Below the pieces are notes generated by a model. The model was not told the origin of the DNA. It ran no database searches and saw only the letters and a list, made by a program, of their open reading frames with translations. A program made the translations under genes and the position numbers. A stretch of 64,000 nucleotides of DNA from Lepagella muris (GTDB taxonomy: Bacteria > Bacteroidota > Bacteroidia > Bacteroidales > Muribaculaceae), in assembly GCF_004793975.1 (NCBI RefSeq), contig NZ_SRYB01000011.1, positions 1 to 64,000 on the forward strand, read 5' to 3'. Position 1 is the stretch's first letter; every line of letters begins with the position of its first letter. This document shows, in pieces, positions 35,923-43,969 of this stretch.

Positions 35923-36141
35923 CTATTGGCTATTATTGCTCCTTTCTGCAAGCCATTCATCGCGCCATTGGCGACAAAGTTCAATAGTGGGTGCTGTTGC
36001 TGAGAATAATTCGCCATCGGTATGACGATATTCGTATATCTATTGGAATTTCTTTGAATATGGGCGATAGGGATTGTAGGCTTTAGAGTATAGTTCTTGT
36101 CCCAACTTGGGAATTAAGAAGTCATATTCAGAATTGCACAT
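35923..36141 (-). pseudogene. DUF3873-like gene with in-frame stop
   Basis: From ATG 36141 the frame reads MCNSEYDFLIPKLGQ and YNPYRPYSKKFQ, hits TAG at 36040-36042, then continues in the same frame with IYEYRHTDGELFSATAPTIE and CRQWRDEWLAERS to a stop at 35923. The second half matches the DUF3873 family (YDYRHTDGELFS...RRDEWL) of Bacteroidales mobile elements. A nonsense codon splits it; only a 33-residue stub would be made. Confidence 0.6.
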
Positions 36142-36157
36142 ATAATGTTTTGATTGT

Positions 36158-36182
36158 GACCTCCACCGGTGCGGTGGAGGTC
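36158..36182 (-). terminator. Hairpin after PcfJ-like gene
   Basis: GACCTCCACC (36158-36167) pairs with GGTGGAGGTC (36173-36182), a 10-bp perfect stem with a 5-nt loop 10 nt after the PcfJ-like stop. The following minus-strand sequence (ACAATCAAAACATT) has no strong T-run. Confidence 0.6.
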
Positions 36183-36191
36183 GGGTTAAAC

Positions 36192-37454
36192 TTATGCTCT
36201 CTTTCTCTCTGCTATCATCTTGATGTTGTCGCTGATAATTTTGGTAATGCGGTCTTGATATTGGCAGACCTTGTTGGCGAATGCCCTGCATTGAATGATT
36301 GAGTAGTCTTTGAGGGAGATTTCAATCGTGGCGATTGTCTTGTCCTTGATTTTGGCGGAGAATACCAATGTGTTCTCTTTGAGGTAGTAGGACGATGAAC
36401 CTACACAGATGTGCTGACGGCTTCCCTCATCATAATACTCGGCTACGGAGTTTAGGGTATGGACAACGATTTCTCCGTCTGTCATAACCAATCCGGTGTA
36501 TTTGCCTTTGAGTTCCTCAAACTTGGCTTCATCTTCCTCCGCTCTCTTGCGGTCTTTCTCTCTCTGCTCCTTGATACGCTGACGTTCAGCCTTTGCCACA
36601 TATTCATCGTGTACGGCTTTGAGGTCTTTGGGTGCTACCAACGTGGGGGAATGGAGGTCTCTGCCCATTCTATCCAACATCTTGATGTAGTCAAACCACA
36701 TCTGAGGGTCGTCAATCTTGTAACCTGCCCTGCGTGCCACCTTGATTGTGTCCCAATATTTGTCAACCTCTTTAGGGTGGTGGCAAAGGTAACGGAACAA
36801 TCCTTCCTCTCCGGCTTTCATCAGAGTCTCAGCCTTGGGGTTGGTGAGCAACTGCTGAAACATCATCACGGGGTGTGCGCCATAGGTAAAGGTTGTGTAG
36901 CCATTACGTTTGATGGTGTCAGTGACCTTTGTCCTTGGATAGACCCATTGGTTGGCGATGTGCCAGAATGCGTCATTGTCGTGTCTGATTTCCAATGGAG
37001 AGCCGAAAGCGAATGAGTCAATGTAGTGACCCAATGTGCGCTGAAGCCCCACTACGGTGGTGTGTCCGTGCTTGTCAATCCAATAGGAGCCGATTTCAAT
37101 GAAGCCGGGATTTGCCTTCATTCCTTTGCGGAACTCCACAATCATCAGAAACATTCGGATTACTTGAAAACCCTTGACTGCGGTGACGATGATGAAGTAG
37201 GATTTATCCCTTACAACTCGCTGGGTGGTAGCCTTGACCTCAACCTTTGCGCCACAATGGGGACAACGGCACATTCCTTCCTCGGCTTCCCACTCGTGAC
37301 CGCATATCAGACACACGGCTTTCCCTTTCTTGAATCTAAGGGCATAGTTGTCGATTGTATGGGTCAGTGCCCACTGCATTTGGGCGGTGGTGAGTGGGCG
37401 AAGCTGCCCACTCATTGCCAATATCTGCTCTTGCTTCTTATTTCTCGGTTTCAT
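36192..37454 (-). CDS. PcfJ-like protein
   Basis: 420 residues. A zinc finger (CLICGHEWEAEEGMCRCPHC) lies near residues 48-67. The C-terminal segment IVVHTLNSVAEYYDEGSRQH, then CVGSSSYYLKENTLVFSAKI and CRAFANKVCQYQDRI, matches the PcfJ domain. PcfJ proteins accompany PcfK in Bacteroidota and Firmicutes conjugative elements; the biochemical role is not established. It forms an operon with the PcfK-like gene (11 nt gap). Confidence 0.8.
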   Translation of the reverse strand: MKPRNKKQEQILAMSGQLRPLTTAQMQWALTHTIDNYALRFKKGKAVCLICGHEWEAEEGMCRCPHCGAKVEVKATTQRVVRDKSYFIIVTAVKGFQVIRMFLMIVEFRKGMKANPGFIEIGSYWIDKHGHTTVVGLQRTLGHYIDSFAFGSPLEIRHDNDAFWHIANQWVYPRTKVTDTIKRNGYTTFTYGAHPVMMFQQLLTNPKAETLMKAGEEGLFRYLCHHPKEVDKYWDTIKVARRAGYKIDDPQMWFDYIKMLDRMGRDLHSPTLVAPKDLKAVHDEYVAKAERQRIKEQREKDRKRAEEDEAKFEELKGKYTGLVMTDGEIVVHTLNSVAEYYDEGSRQHICVGSSSYYLKENTLVFSAKIKDKTIATIEISLKDYSIIQCRAFANKVCQYQDRITKIISDNIKMIAERKRA

Positions 37455-37465
37455 AGTCGTATGCT

Positions 37466-37921
37466 TTAGAAGTCATCTCCGAAGAGATTGGGTTGAACAT
37501 TGATTTCTGCACCTGCTTTCGGTGCGGTGGCGGTGTGCTTGGGTGCGGTTGCCTTCGGCTGGTTCTGTCTGCGGATTTCGCGGAGTTGTTCTTCCTTGTA
37601 CTGCTCCATAGCCTGTTCCTTTGCCTCGGCTCTCTCAGTGTCGGTGAGTTCCTTTGCAACCGCTATCTTGCAGTTGACATTGGGGACATCCTCCAAATTT
37701 TCATCGTAATAATGAAGGATTAGAGAGAACACGCTATCCGAGTCCATAATGGTGAGTCCGCTTTTCTGCACCTCGTGAGCCACATAGTTCAGTGCCTTTT
37801 CCAATGACTTCGCCGGATTTGCGTACTTGATAGCGAGGATAGGGTCGCTTGCGCAACGCTCCTCCATATAGTTACGGACAACCTCCATAACTGCGTTTGA
37901 TGATTTCATTTCGTTTGCCAT
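37466..37921 (-). CDS. PcfK-like protein
   Basis: 151 residues, with VVRNYMEERCASDPILAIKY, then a region SLEKALNYVAHEVQKSG and IDSDSVF-like helix, followed by an Ala/Pro/Lys-rich linker with THTATAPK-type sequence. This order matches the PcfK family of conjugative elements. The role is unknown; the constant pairing with PcfJ suggests a complex. Confidence 0.75.
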   Translation of the reverse strand: MANEMKSSNAVMEVVRNYMEERCASDPILAIKYANPAKSLEKALNYVAHEVQKSGLTIMDSDSVFSLILHYYDENLEDVPNVNCKIAVAKELTDTERAEAKEQAMEQYKEEQLREIRRQNQPKATAPKHTATAPKAGAEINVQPNLFGDDF

Positions 37922-37934
37922 AGTCGTATATATT

Positions 37935-38150
37935 TTAGAATGTTAAGACAAAGTATATCATTGCAATAAGGGTTAGTATGCTGATGAGCCACCCTATACC
38001 TCTTATCATCGGTTTCACTACCACCCAAAGAACAATCCCGATTACTATTCCGAGTATTATCCCGACCACCTTAGTCAGCCGTCTTAATGCGGTATGAGCT
38101 GGTGATGGTGTGAAGCTCGAATTTCTAATATGTCGGTTATTTTGTGTCAT
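37935..38150 (-). CDS. Small membrane protein
   Basis: 71 residues with a basic N-terminus and two membrane helices (VVGIILGIVIGIVLWVVVK and GWLISILTLIAMIYFVLTF). It is the first gene of the PcfK/PcfJ unit (13-nt gap to PcfK). Similar small proteins occur at this place in Bacteroidales elements. Function unknown. Confidence 0.55.
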   Translation of the reverse strand: MTQNNRHIRNSSFTPSPAHTALRRLTKVVGIILGIVIGIVLWVVVKPMIRGIGWLISILTLIAMIYFVLTF

Positions 38151-38199
38151 AAGGCGATATTTTTTTATTTGATTTTCCGCTTAATGCGTCTAATCACTG

Positions 38200-38219
38200 T
38201 TTGAAGTATGTTCGCTCGT
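38200..38219 (+). repeat. Direct repeat, left copy
   Basis: TTTGAAGTATGTTCGCTCGT matches 18 of 20 bases of the copy at 40828-40847. The two flank a structured non-coding block and the AAA ATPase/RloB pair. Confidence 0.6.
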
Positions 38220-38360
38220 TTATTATCCCTGCGTGACGGGAAATAGCGGGCTGTTCGCCGACGGCAGGAAAATACTACCCGTAGGGCTGGAGATTTTTCT
38301 GACAGGCGGCAAAAGAATAGCCCGTTACCGGCACGTTATTCCATCACGAGCGAATATGCT
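38208..38360. other. 150-bp imperfect inverted structure
   Basis: ATGTTCGCTCGT at the left end and ACGAGCGAATAT at the right end are inverted, and inner parts continue the pairing: CGGGCTGTTC near 38248 with GAATAGCCCG near 38315. The whole forms a long imperfect hairpin. It starts within the left direct repeat. A transfer origin or structured RNA is possible. Confidence 0.45.
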
Positions 38361-38519
38361 TTCCAATAGATGATTGCATTATGCTGAAATTGCCGAATAA
38401 ACATAGAGCCGAAGTTGCCTCTTTGGAGACACAGAATAACCGACATACGGAAATGTTTTTTCTAAAATCAGTTGAAGTGTTACCTACATGAAATTTGAAA
38501 TGCCACACTCCCGGAAAGG

Positions 38520-38880
38520 CGAATGTATGTGACGGAATCAGGAAATGGAGGCATGCCGTAATGCACAGAGGCCGTCACAATCTTTCGCATCGTGGAGTGC
38601 TGACAACGGAAGAATGGCGCGACGGCTAAACGAAACGGGTAATGGAGCGGGCGTTAAGAATACGGAGTTGCAGATAAGCAAGAGCAGGATTGGCGAAGCT
38701 CCGGCTCCGGCGTTCAGCAACTCGGTGTTTAGCCCGCTCTCATTCTCAGGTAATGCGGTCGGCGGTAGAGCAGCCTCCGGCAAACGCCGCGGACGGCATT
38801 GCCATTACCAGACATTGCCTCGCTGTGCGATGACAAGCCCAGCCGTCGTACCTCTCTGGAGTTTATATTTCTGAAAATCG
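38520..38880. ncRNA. GC-rich structured non-coding block
   Basis: No credible gene. Nested inverted repeats are visible: TGTGACGG near 38528 with CCGTCACA near 38571; GGTAATGG near 38638 with CCATTACC near 38801; inside it GAGCGGGC near 38645 with GCCCGCTC near 38732, and GAGTTGC with GCAACTC. An RNA with several stems is a reasonable guess, but an origin region would look similar. The block lies upstream of the AAA ATPase gene. Confidence 0.35.
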
Positions 38881-38920
38881 CATCTGAATAAAGCATTGAC
38901 CGTATTTAGCCTTGATTTTC

Positions 38921-38951
38921 TTGGAAACACCAAAAATTATGGCTAATTTTG
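38921..38951 (+). promoter_or_regulatory. Promoter of AAA/RloB pair
   Basis: TTGG at 38921 as -33 and TAATTTTG at 38944-38951 as -7, 20 bp apart, match the Bacteroidota promoter. The ATG at 38996 lies 44 nt beyond the -7 box, so this pair has its own promoter independent of the block upstream. Confidence 0.6.
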
Positions 38952-38995
38952 CAGTTGGCCTGCAATATGGGCTTGAATTTTAGGTATAATACAAA

Positions 38996-40195
38996 ATGAT
39001 ACGCGAATTCTGGACTGAAAACTACCTGTCAATTCGGGAACGTCAAACGATGAACTTTGAGACGGACGGCGATGATGGAAACTGGATGAGTGCCGAAATC
39101 ACAAAAGGTGTTCATCTTGGCCGTGTGGGAATAATATTCGGAGCCAACGCTTCGGGTAAATCGAATATGCTCAAAGCGATGCAGAACGCTTTTGAGCTTA
39201 TGTTCATTGACCGTAAAGACCGAAATGAAAGGGTGCATTCTGAAATGCCTTTTGCTTTGACCAAGGATCAGCCGACAAAGATGTTCGTGTCTTTTTATGC
39301 CGACGGTGTCAGATATGATTACATGATTTTATATCTCGGAAGCCATATCATAAGGGAGGAATTGAATTACTATCCCAATAAGAGCAAGTCTCTGTTTTAT
39401 GAACGCGAGTTTGTCGGCGAAGACAGACAATGCGAGATTAAATTTGGAACAAGCATTGGCATAAAGGCGAAGACGCTCCGGGTTCTGAAAGAGCATACTC
39501 TCAACAATCATTCGGTCCTCTCCACATATGGAAAAGTGTCCTTGCCGGAAGACGCATGTAAGATTGCGGCACTGTACAATTGGATTAAGTCCCATGTACA
39601 TGGAGTCAACAATGACGGCGGAAGCCTCGTCTCTCTTCTGAAAGAGGTAAGTCAGAATGAGAAAAAGAAAGAATTCTTCATACAGATGTTGAAAAAGGCT
39701 GATTTCAATATTTCAAATTTCAGCGTCATATCGGATGGCGTTGAAAACCATGTGGAGTTTGTAAATACATCAGATGAAGGTAACTTCATGTTGCCTCTCT
39801 CCACACAGTCTGCCGGAACAATTAAATATCTGGTTGATCTTAACTATCTGTATAATGCCATAACCGGAGACCATATCTATATGCTTGACGAATTAGGCGA
39901 GGATTTGCATTATGATCTGCTACTGTATTATATTCAGGTCTTCCTTGCCAATTCGTGCCAATCGCAGTTGTTTTTCACAACACAGGAGATGACATTGCTT
40001 TCAGAAGATCAGTTTAATGAAAACCGTCAATCAGTGTGGTTCGTAGAGAAGTCATCTGAAACGGCGGCATCTGAATATACCCGCGCTGACAAACTCGGCC
40101 TCCGCAGGGAACACTCACTCTACAATTCCTATCGTATCGGTCGGTTTGGGTCAAAACCTGTGTTGGGTTCGCCGTTCATCTTAAATCAGAAATGA
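38996..40195 (+). CDS. AAA_21 ATPase of RloAB/AbiL-like defence pair
   Basis: 399 residues. The N-terminal ABC/OLD-type ATPase has Walker A GANASGKS (49-56), a signature-like PLSTQSAGTIK near 265, and Walker B YMLDELGEDLH (D298/E299). A C-terminal region has HSLYNSYRIGRFGSKPV. This matches the RloA/AbiLi type ATPases coded with an RloB partner and counted among abortive-infection systems. The partner starts 3 nt downstream. Confidence 0.8.
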   Translation: MIREFWTENYLSIRERQTMNFETDGDDGNWMSAEITKGVHLGRVGIIFGANASGKSNMLKAMQNAFELMFIDRKDRNERVHSEMPFALTKDQPTKMFVSFYADGVRYDYMILYLGSHIIREELNYYPNKSKSLFYEREFVGEDRQCEIKFGTSIGIKAKTLRVLKEHTLNNHSVLSTYGKVSLPEDACKIAALYNWIKSHVHGVNNDGGSLVSLLKEVSQNEKKKEFFIQMLKKADFNISNFSVISDGVENHVEFVNTSDEGNFMLPLSTQSAGTIKYLVDLNYLYNAITGDHIYMLDELGEDLHYDLLLYYIQVFLANSCQSQLFFTTQEMTLLSEDQFNENRQSVWFVEKSSETAASEYTRADKLGLRREHSLYNSYRIGRFGSKPVLGSPFILNQK

Positions 40196-40198
40196 GCC

Positions 40199-40813
40199 AT
40201 GCCAAAAGTAAGGAAACAAACCACTGTGATTATCGGCGAAGGCCCTACGGAGTTCTTCTATCTCAATTCATTGAAGGATGAGTTCCGCCAGTTACAGAGC
40301 ATCAAACCGGACACTCCGAAGAATACGAGCCTGCGTGAATTGGAACGCTCGATTGAATCTGCAATAGCAATCGGATATGACAGGATTTTTTGTCTTATCG
40401 ACATGGACAATAAGAAGAAAGACCCGACAAGTTGGGCAGCCTATTCTGAATTGAAACGGAAATATCATGGCAAGAAGGTCCACAATGAGAAAAAGGGGCT
40501 CAATTATGAAGTCCGTTTCTTTGAGACTGACCGCTGCACTGAACTGTTCTTCCTTTATTATTTCAGATATACGGGACAAAATTATGCCGATTCAAAAAGC
40601 ATAGAGGACGAGCTTTGCCGGATATGTGGATATGAAAAAACTCAACGGTTTTTCAGGACACATCCATTGCATCAATATTTCCAGAAGAAAGGCGGTGATT
40701 GGGTAAGGGCGATTGAGAATGCCCTGAAATCTGAGAAATGCCTGATTGACGGAGAACGGGATTATACCTATTCCGAAATAGGCTCAATGTTCAAAGAGCT
40801 GGGAATTGTCTGA
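40199..40813 (+). CDS. RloB-like TOPRIM effector
   Basis: 204 residues. The start VIIGEGPTEFFYLNSL has the conserved acidic residue of TOPRIM nucleases and DRIFCLIDMDNK near 58-70 the DxD. These features define the RloB family, the second component of RloAB/AbiL-type defence, likely the nuclease that acts when the ATPase senses infection. Length and motifs look intact. Confidence 0.8.
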   Translation: MPKVRKQTTVIIGEGPTEFFYLNSLKDEFRQLQSIKPDTPKNTSLRELERSIESAIAIGYDRIFCLIDMDNKKKDPTSWAAYSELKRKYHGKKVHNEKKGLNYEVRFFETDRCTELFFLYYFRYTGQNYADSKSIEDELCRICGYEKTQRFFRTHPLHQYFQKKGGDWVRAIENALKSEKCLIDGERDYTYSEIGSMFKELGIV

Positions 40814-40827
40814 TTTTGTCAGTATAG

Positions 40828-40847
40828 TATGAAGTGTGTTCGCTCGT
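40828..40847 (+). repeat. Direct repeat, right copy
   Basis: TATGAAGTGTGTTCGCTCGT, 18 of 20 bases identical to 38200-38219. It lies 15 nt beyond the RloB stop, so the repeats precisely bracket the defence pair and the structured block. Confidence 0.6.
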
Positions 40848-41084
40848 CAACACCACGGCACGATGGGGAAAAAGCATGGCTATCACAATAACTTAATTTC
40901 GGCAATAAGCAAGGTTCTATTGCCGAAATTAAGGAGGAGCGTGTTATTCCGAATTAATTCATATACCTTGCAGTGTTCAATGACATTGAACACCACGGTG
41001 TATTATAACTGGGATTGATGTAAAATGTGTCCCTGTTAAAAAAATGAATCCTGATATATTTGTAAAATTAGATTATTCTCCGCA
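40848..41084. other. Palindrome-rich spacer
   Basis: No gene. Two palindromes: TTAATTTCGGCAATA (40893-40907) with its complement at 40918-40932, a perfect 15-bp stem with 10-nt loop; and GTGTTCAATG-A-CATTGAACAC (40973-40993), perfect but for the centre base. The first may end transcription of the RloB gene; it has no T-run. Confidence 0.55.
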
Positions 41085-41125
41085 ATTTTGCATTATTCTC
41101 CAACACTCGGAGAATAATGCAAAAT
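41085..41125. promoter_or_regulatory. 17-bp inverted repeat, probable operator
   Basis: ATTTTGCATTATTCTCC (41085-41101) and its exact complement (41109-41125) are separated by 7 nt and end 10 bp before the ATG of the antitoxin-like gene. AbiEi antitoxins are known to repress their own operon by binding inverted repeats at this place, so this is the likely operator. Confidence 0.6.
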
Positions 41126-41135
41126 ATCGTAGAAC

Positions 41136-42065
41136 ATGAAGGAGATAACAATCGCCGGACAGCAGATAGAGCTTCGGAATCTATCCAAGCAAGACCAAAA
41201 AGGTCTGTGGCTTGAACTCATTGCAAATTTCAAGATGATGCAGTTTGATTTCAATGGGCAGGTTATGCTTTTGCTTGTGGCCAAAGGTGAAATGGATTAT
41301 ACCAATGTGCAGCGTCGTAAGATTTCGGAAAGAATTGAAAGCATCAAGCATATTCCGGCTGTATTTTACTTTGACAATTTATTGACTTATGAGCGTGACC
41401 GATTAGTGGAGCAAGGAGTGTATTTTATCGTAGCCGATAAATTTGCATTTGTGCCTACCTTGATTATCAACAGGCTGTCAACAAAAAGTGAGATTAAAGA
41501 ATTGTTTTATCCGTCAACACAATATATTCTTTTTTATCATCTACAGATCGAGAGCCTTGACGGTTTGTCGCTTAAAGAGTTGGAGGATAAAGTACCTTAT
41601 AAATATAAGACAATCGCCAAATCCATAAAGCAACTTGAAGCATTGGGATTGGTTAGTCTGGAAGGCAGCAGGAATAAGAAACTTGTGTTTGAACTGTCAG
41701 GGAAAGAACTTTGGGATAAGGCGTCAACCAATCTAATTGATCCAATCAAAAGCATAGAATACACATCAGATGTATTTCCCGAAGGAGATATTGGCGGAAT
41801 CTCGGCTCTGTCGCATTACTCAATGCTCGTCCCGGAGGATGTCCCGACAAGAGTTTTGACTGCGGAGTGGGTGCGTGAACATAAATACTCCATACCCGAA
41901 TTGCACTCTTTTGAAGATACACAGCGCATCGAGATATGGAAGTATCCGCCGTCAGGCACTTCCGGCTATGTGGATAAATTGTCATTGTTCCTGACATTGA
42001 AAGATGATAACGACCCACGGGTTGAGAAAGAAATTGCAATAATGATGAATAAAATAAAATGGTAG
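41136..42065 (+). CDS. AbiEi-like winged-helix antitoxin
   Basis: 309 residues. The middle contains a winged-helix segment (SLKELEDKVPYKYKTIAKSI, then QLEALGLVSLEGSRNKKLVF, about 150-200). The C-terminal third has LHSFEDTQRIEIWKYPP. Proteins of this size and layout precede AbiEii nucleotidyltransferase toxins in Bacteroidota type IV systems. The downstream toxin gene overlaps it by 7 nt but is cut short. The assignment depends on that neighbour. Confidence 0.6.
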   Translation: MKEITIAGQQIELRNLSKQDQKGLWLELIANFKMMQFDFNGQVMLLLVAKGEMDYTNVQRRKISERIESIKHIPAVFYFDNLLTYERDRLVEQGVYFIVADKFAFVPTLIINRLSTKSEIKELFYPSTQYILFYHLQIESLDGLSLKELEDKVPYKYKTIAKSIKQLEALGLVSLEGSRNKKLVFELSGKELWDKASTNLIDPIKSIEYTSDVFPEGDIGGISALSHYSMLVPEDVPTRVLTAEWVREHKYSIPELHSFEDTQRIEIWKYPPSGTSGYVDKLSLFLTLKDDNDPRVEKEIAIMMNKIKW

Positions 42066-42178
42066 GAGGACTTGAAAAATTCAGGGAAGCGTTTGCCGAC
42101 TTCTCTGACAACTTTGTGATTATCGGAGACACAGCCTGCGATGAAGTCCTTTCCGAACATCCCTCAAACGAGCACTGA
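42059..42178 (+). pseudogene. AbiEii-type nucleotidyltransferase toxin stub
   Basis: 39 codons: MVGGLEKFREAFADFSDNFV, then IIGDTACDEVLSEHPSNEH. This matches the first residues of AbiEii/AbiGii nucleotidyltransferases of Bacteroidota (typical VIIGGTACD), but the second Gly is Asp here and the frame stops before the DID active-site Asp motif. The remaining 250 or so residues are absent. The toxin is therefore lost and the antitoxin orphaned. Confidence 0.65.
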
Positions 42179-42676
42179 GATTCCAAGAGAGACAAGATAA
42201 TTGAGATTTGACAGCAGTATAACGGCTAATATGCTGATTCCGATTGCAGAAACTTTAACATTTAGGATAGCGTGTACATCGCGGAAAATGATTAAATTTG
42301 CACTATCGGATGAAAAATGACGAAGAACATTGAAACACTGTCGTGTGCGTAACGTGTACACCACAGGAAGAGCAATGCCAACAACTTGATTATCAATGCA
42401 AAGCATAAGATTCGCCAACCCCAGGCGGGTCACGAAAATGAAGCGCAAAAACGCTGAAAAGTTCTGAAAATCAACGATTTTCGGGACTTTTAATTTTTAA
42501 GGAATGACGCAAAATCCGGCAAAATGAGGTGTTTCGCGTTGGACTATCCGTTGGACTTGATTCTGATGACGCCACGTCCAACGATTTTCCGGCAAATATC
42601 TGATATTGGCACCGTTGCACGCAGTTTTTCTTCTCTTGTCAGTAAACCGAAGTATAACTAAAATCGTTTATTTGAC
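42179..42676. other. Spacer upstream of integrase
   Basis: About 500 bp without convincing gene; a minus-strand hydrophobic frame (42164-42448) is not persuasive. Around 42538-42585 the motif GTTGGAC occurs twice directly (GTTGGACT) and once inverted (GTCCAAC), an arrangement seen at integrase core or arm sites. This is a candidate attachment region. Confidence 0.4.
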
Positions 42677-43906
42677 ATGCAGCAACGTAAATCAACTTTC
42701 AGCGTCTTGTTCTTTATCAAGCGCAAGAAACTCCTGAAAAACGGAGATGCCCCGGTGTATATGCGCATAACCATCGACGGGCGCTTTCTTGAAGCATCAC
42801 TGAAACGAGGTGTAAACTCAAAGCTATGGAACGAGAAAAAGCAGCGTTCCACCGGTCGCGATCGACTGTCGTTAGAACTCAACGACTATCTTGACGACAC
42901 AATATCCCGAATATATAAAATCCATCAGCAACTGATTGATGAGTGTAAACCTGTCAATCCTCAGACTGTGATGGACGTATATCAAGGTCGTGTCGAGAGG
43001 CCCAAGATGTTGCGCGAAATATTCCGTATAGAAAATGAGAAGTATCGTCAGCTTCTTGAAATCGGCGATGTTGTTCTCGGAACGGTATTACGCTACGAGC
43101 GGACTGAAAAGTATCTCGGAGAGTTCATGCGCAAGAATTACAATGTCGATGATATGCCATTCCGTGCCATTGACAATAACTTCGTCCGTGACTTTCATCT
43201 TTTTCTCAAAGTCGAGAAAAAGGCTGAGCAGAATACCGCCAACAAGTATTGCAAGAATCTCAAGAAGATTGTAAGGCTTGGTCTTGACAATGGCTGGATG
43301 GAAGTGAATCCCTTTCAGGGTATAAAATTCTCGGCAAAAGCCACTACAAGAGAATTTCTCACCGAGAGGGAGCTTACCACTCTTATGAAAAAGGAGTTTG
43401 AGGTGGAGAGGCTAAATGTCGTCCGTGACATCTTCGTATTCTGCGCCTTGACCGGTCTGGCGTTCTCCGATGTGGCGGCATTGAAACCTGAGCATATATC
43501 GGTTGACGATGAGGGAAACTACTGGATTCACAAGGCGCGTCAGAAAACCAAGAATATGTGCAGTATCCCATATCTGGAATCGGCACGCGCTATCGCCGAC
43601 AAATATCGTGAACATCCTACCTGCGTATCAAAAGGAGTCGTGCTGCCGGTGATTTCCAACCAACGCATGAACTCGTATCTGACCGAGATTGCCGACTGTT
43701 GCGGCATAAAGAAGTCGCTTACTACGCATATTGCCCGACATAGTTTCGCTTGCCTCGCTCTTGCCAACGGGGTTTCAATGGAAATTATAGCCCGTATGCT
43801 CGGACACTCGGATATCAAAACCACGAAAATCTATGCAAAGGTAGTGGATAAGTCCATTGCCGAGCAAATGAGCGGCCTTGCTTCGAAATTCGGTTCACAA
43901 AAATAA
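42677..43906 (+). CDS. Tyrosine recombinase (integrase)
   Basis: 409 residues. An arm-binding N-terminal domain (STFSVLFFIKRKKLLKNGD), a SAM-like core-binding domain (about 110-200), and a catalytic domain with HIARHSFA (H-x-x-R), LGHSDIKTTKIYAKV containing the nucleophile Tyr. The box that normally reads TGLR is TGLAFSD here, as in several Bacteroidetes conjugative-transposon integrases that lack the first Arg. It integrates the element now carrying the mobilisation genes. Confidence 0.9.
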   Translation: MQQRKSTFSVLFFIKRKKLLKNGDAPVYMRITIDGRFLEASLKRGVNSKLWNEKKQRSTGRDRLSLELNDYLDDTISRIYKIHQQLIDECKPVNPQTVMDVYQGRVERPKMLREIFRIENEKYRQLLEIGDVVLGTVLRYERTEKYLGEFMRKNYNVDDMPFRAIDNNFVRDFHLFLKVEKKAEQNTANKYCKNLKKIVRLGLDNGWMEVNPFQGIKFSAKATTREFLTERELTTLMKKEFEVERLNVVRDIFVFCALTGLAFSDVAALKPEHISVDDEGNYWIHKARQKTKNMCSIPYLESARAIADKYREHPTCVSKGVVLPVISNQRMNSYLTEIADCCGIKKSLTTHIARHSFACLALANGVSMEIIARMLGHSDIKTTKIYAKVVDKSIAEQMSGLASKFGSQK

Positions 43907-43924
43907 GAACATATACAAAAACAG

Positions 43925-43962
43925 CACCACCCCGATGACTTTCTTGAATCATCGGGGTGGTG
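43925..43962. terminator. Bidirectional terminator
   Basis: CACCACCCCGATGA (43925-43938) pairs perfectly with 43949-43962 (14 bp, 10-nt loop) between the convergent integrase and excisionase-like genes. The preceding GAACATATACAAAAACAG gives a short T-containing tail on the minus strand (TTTTTGT). Confidence 0.75.
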
Positions 43963-43969
43963 TCGTCGT

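Noticed and set aside
36040..36291. 83-codon ORF between HU and the PcfJ-like gene
   Set aside because: Only its last third is part of a real (broken) DUF3873-like gene; the N-terminal part overlaps the end of PcfJ and a terminator.
38520..38880. 109- and 81-codon ORFs in the structured block
   Set aside because: Their composition follows the inverted repeats; no recognisable protein and no promoter or neighbour context.
38208..40813. Retron or other ncRNA-guided defence system
   Set aside because: The ATPase and RloB pair have no reverse transcriptase, and the pair has a promoter separate from the structured block; linkage to an ncRNA is not supported.
42164..42448. Hydrophobic 94-codon minus-strand ORF after the AbiE stub
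   Set aside because: Looks membrane-like, but overlaps the toxin stub and has no start context or homology I can name; probably chance.
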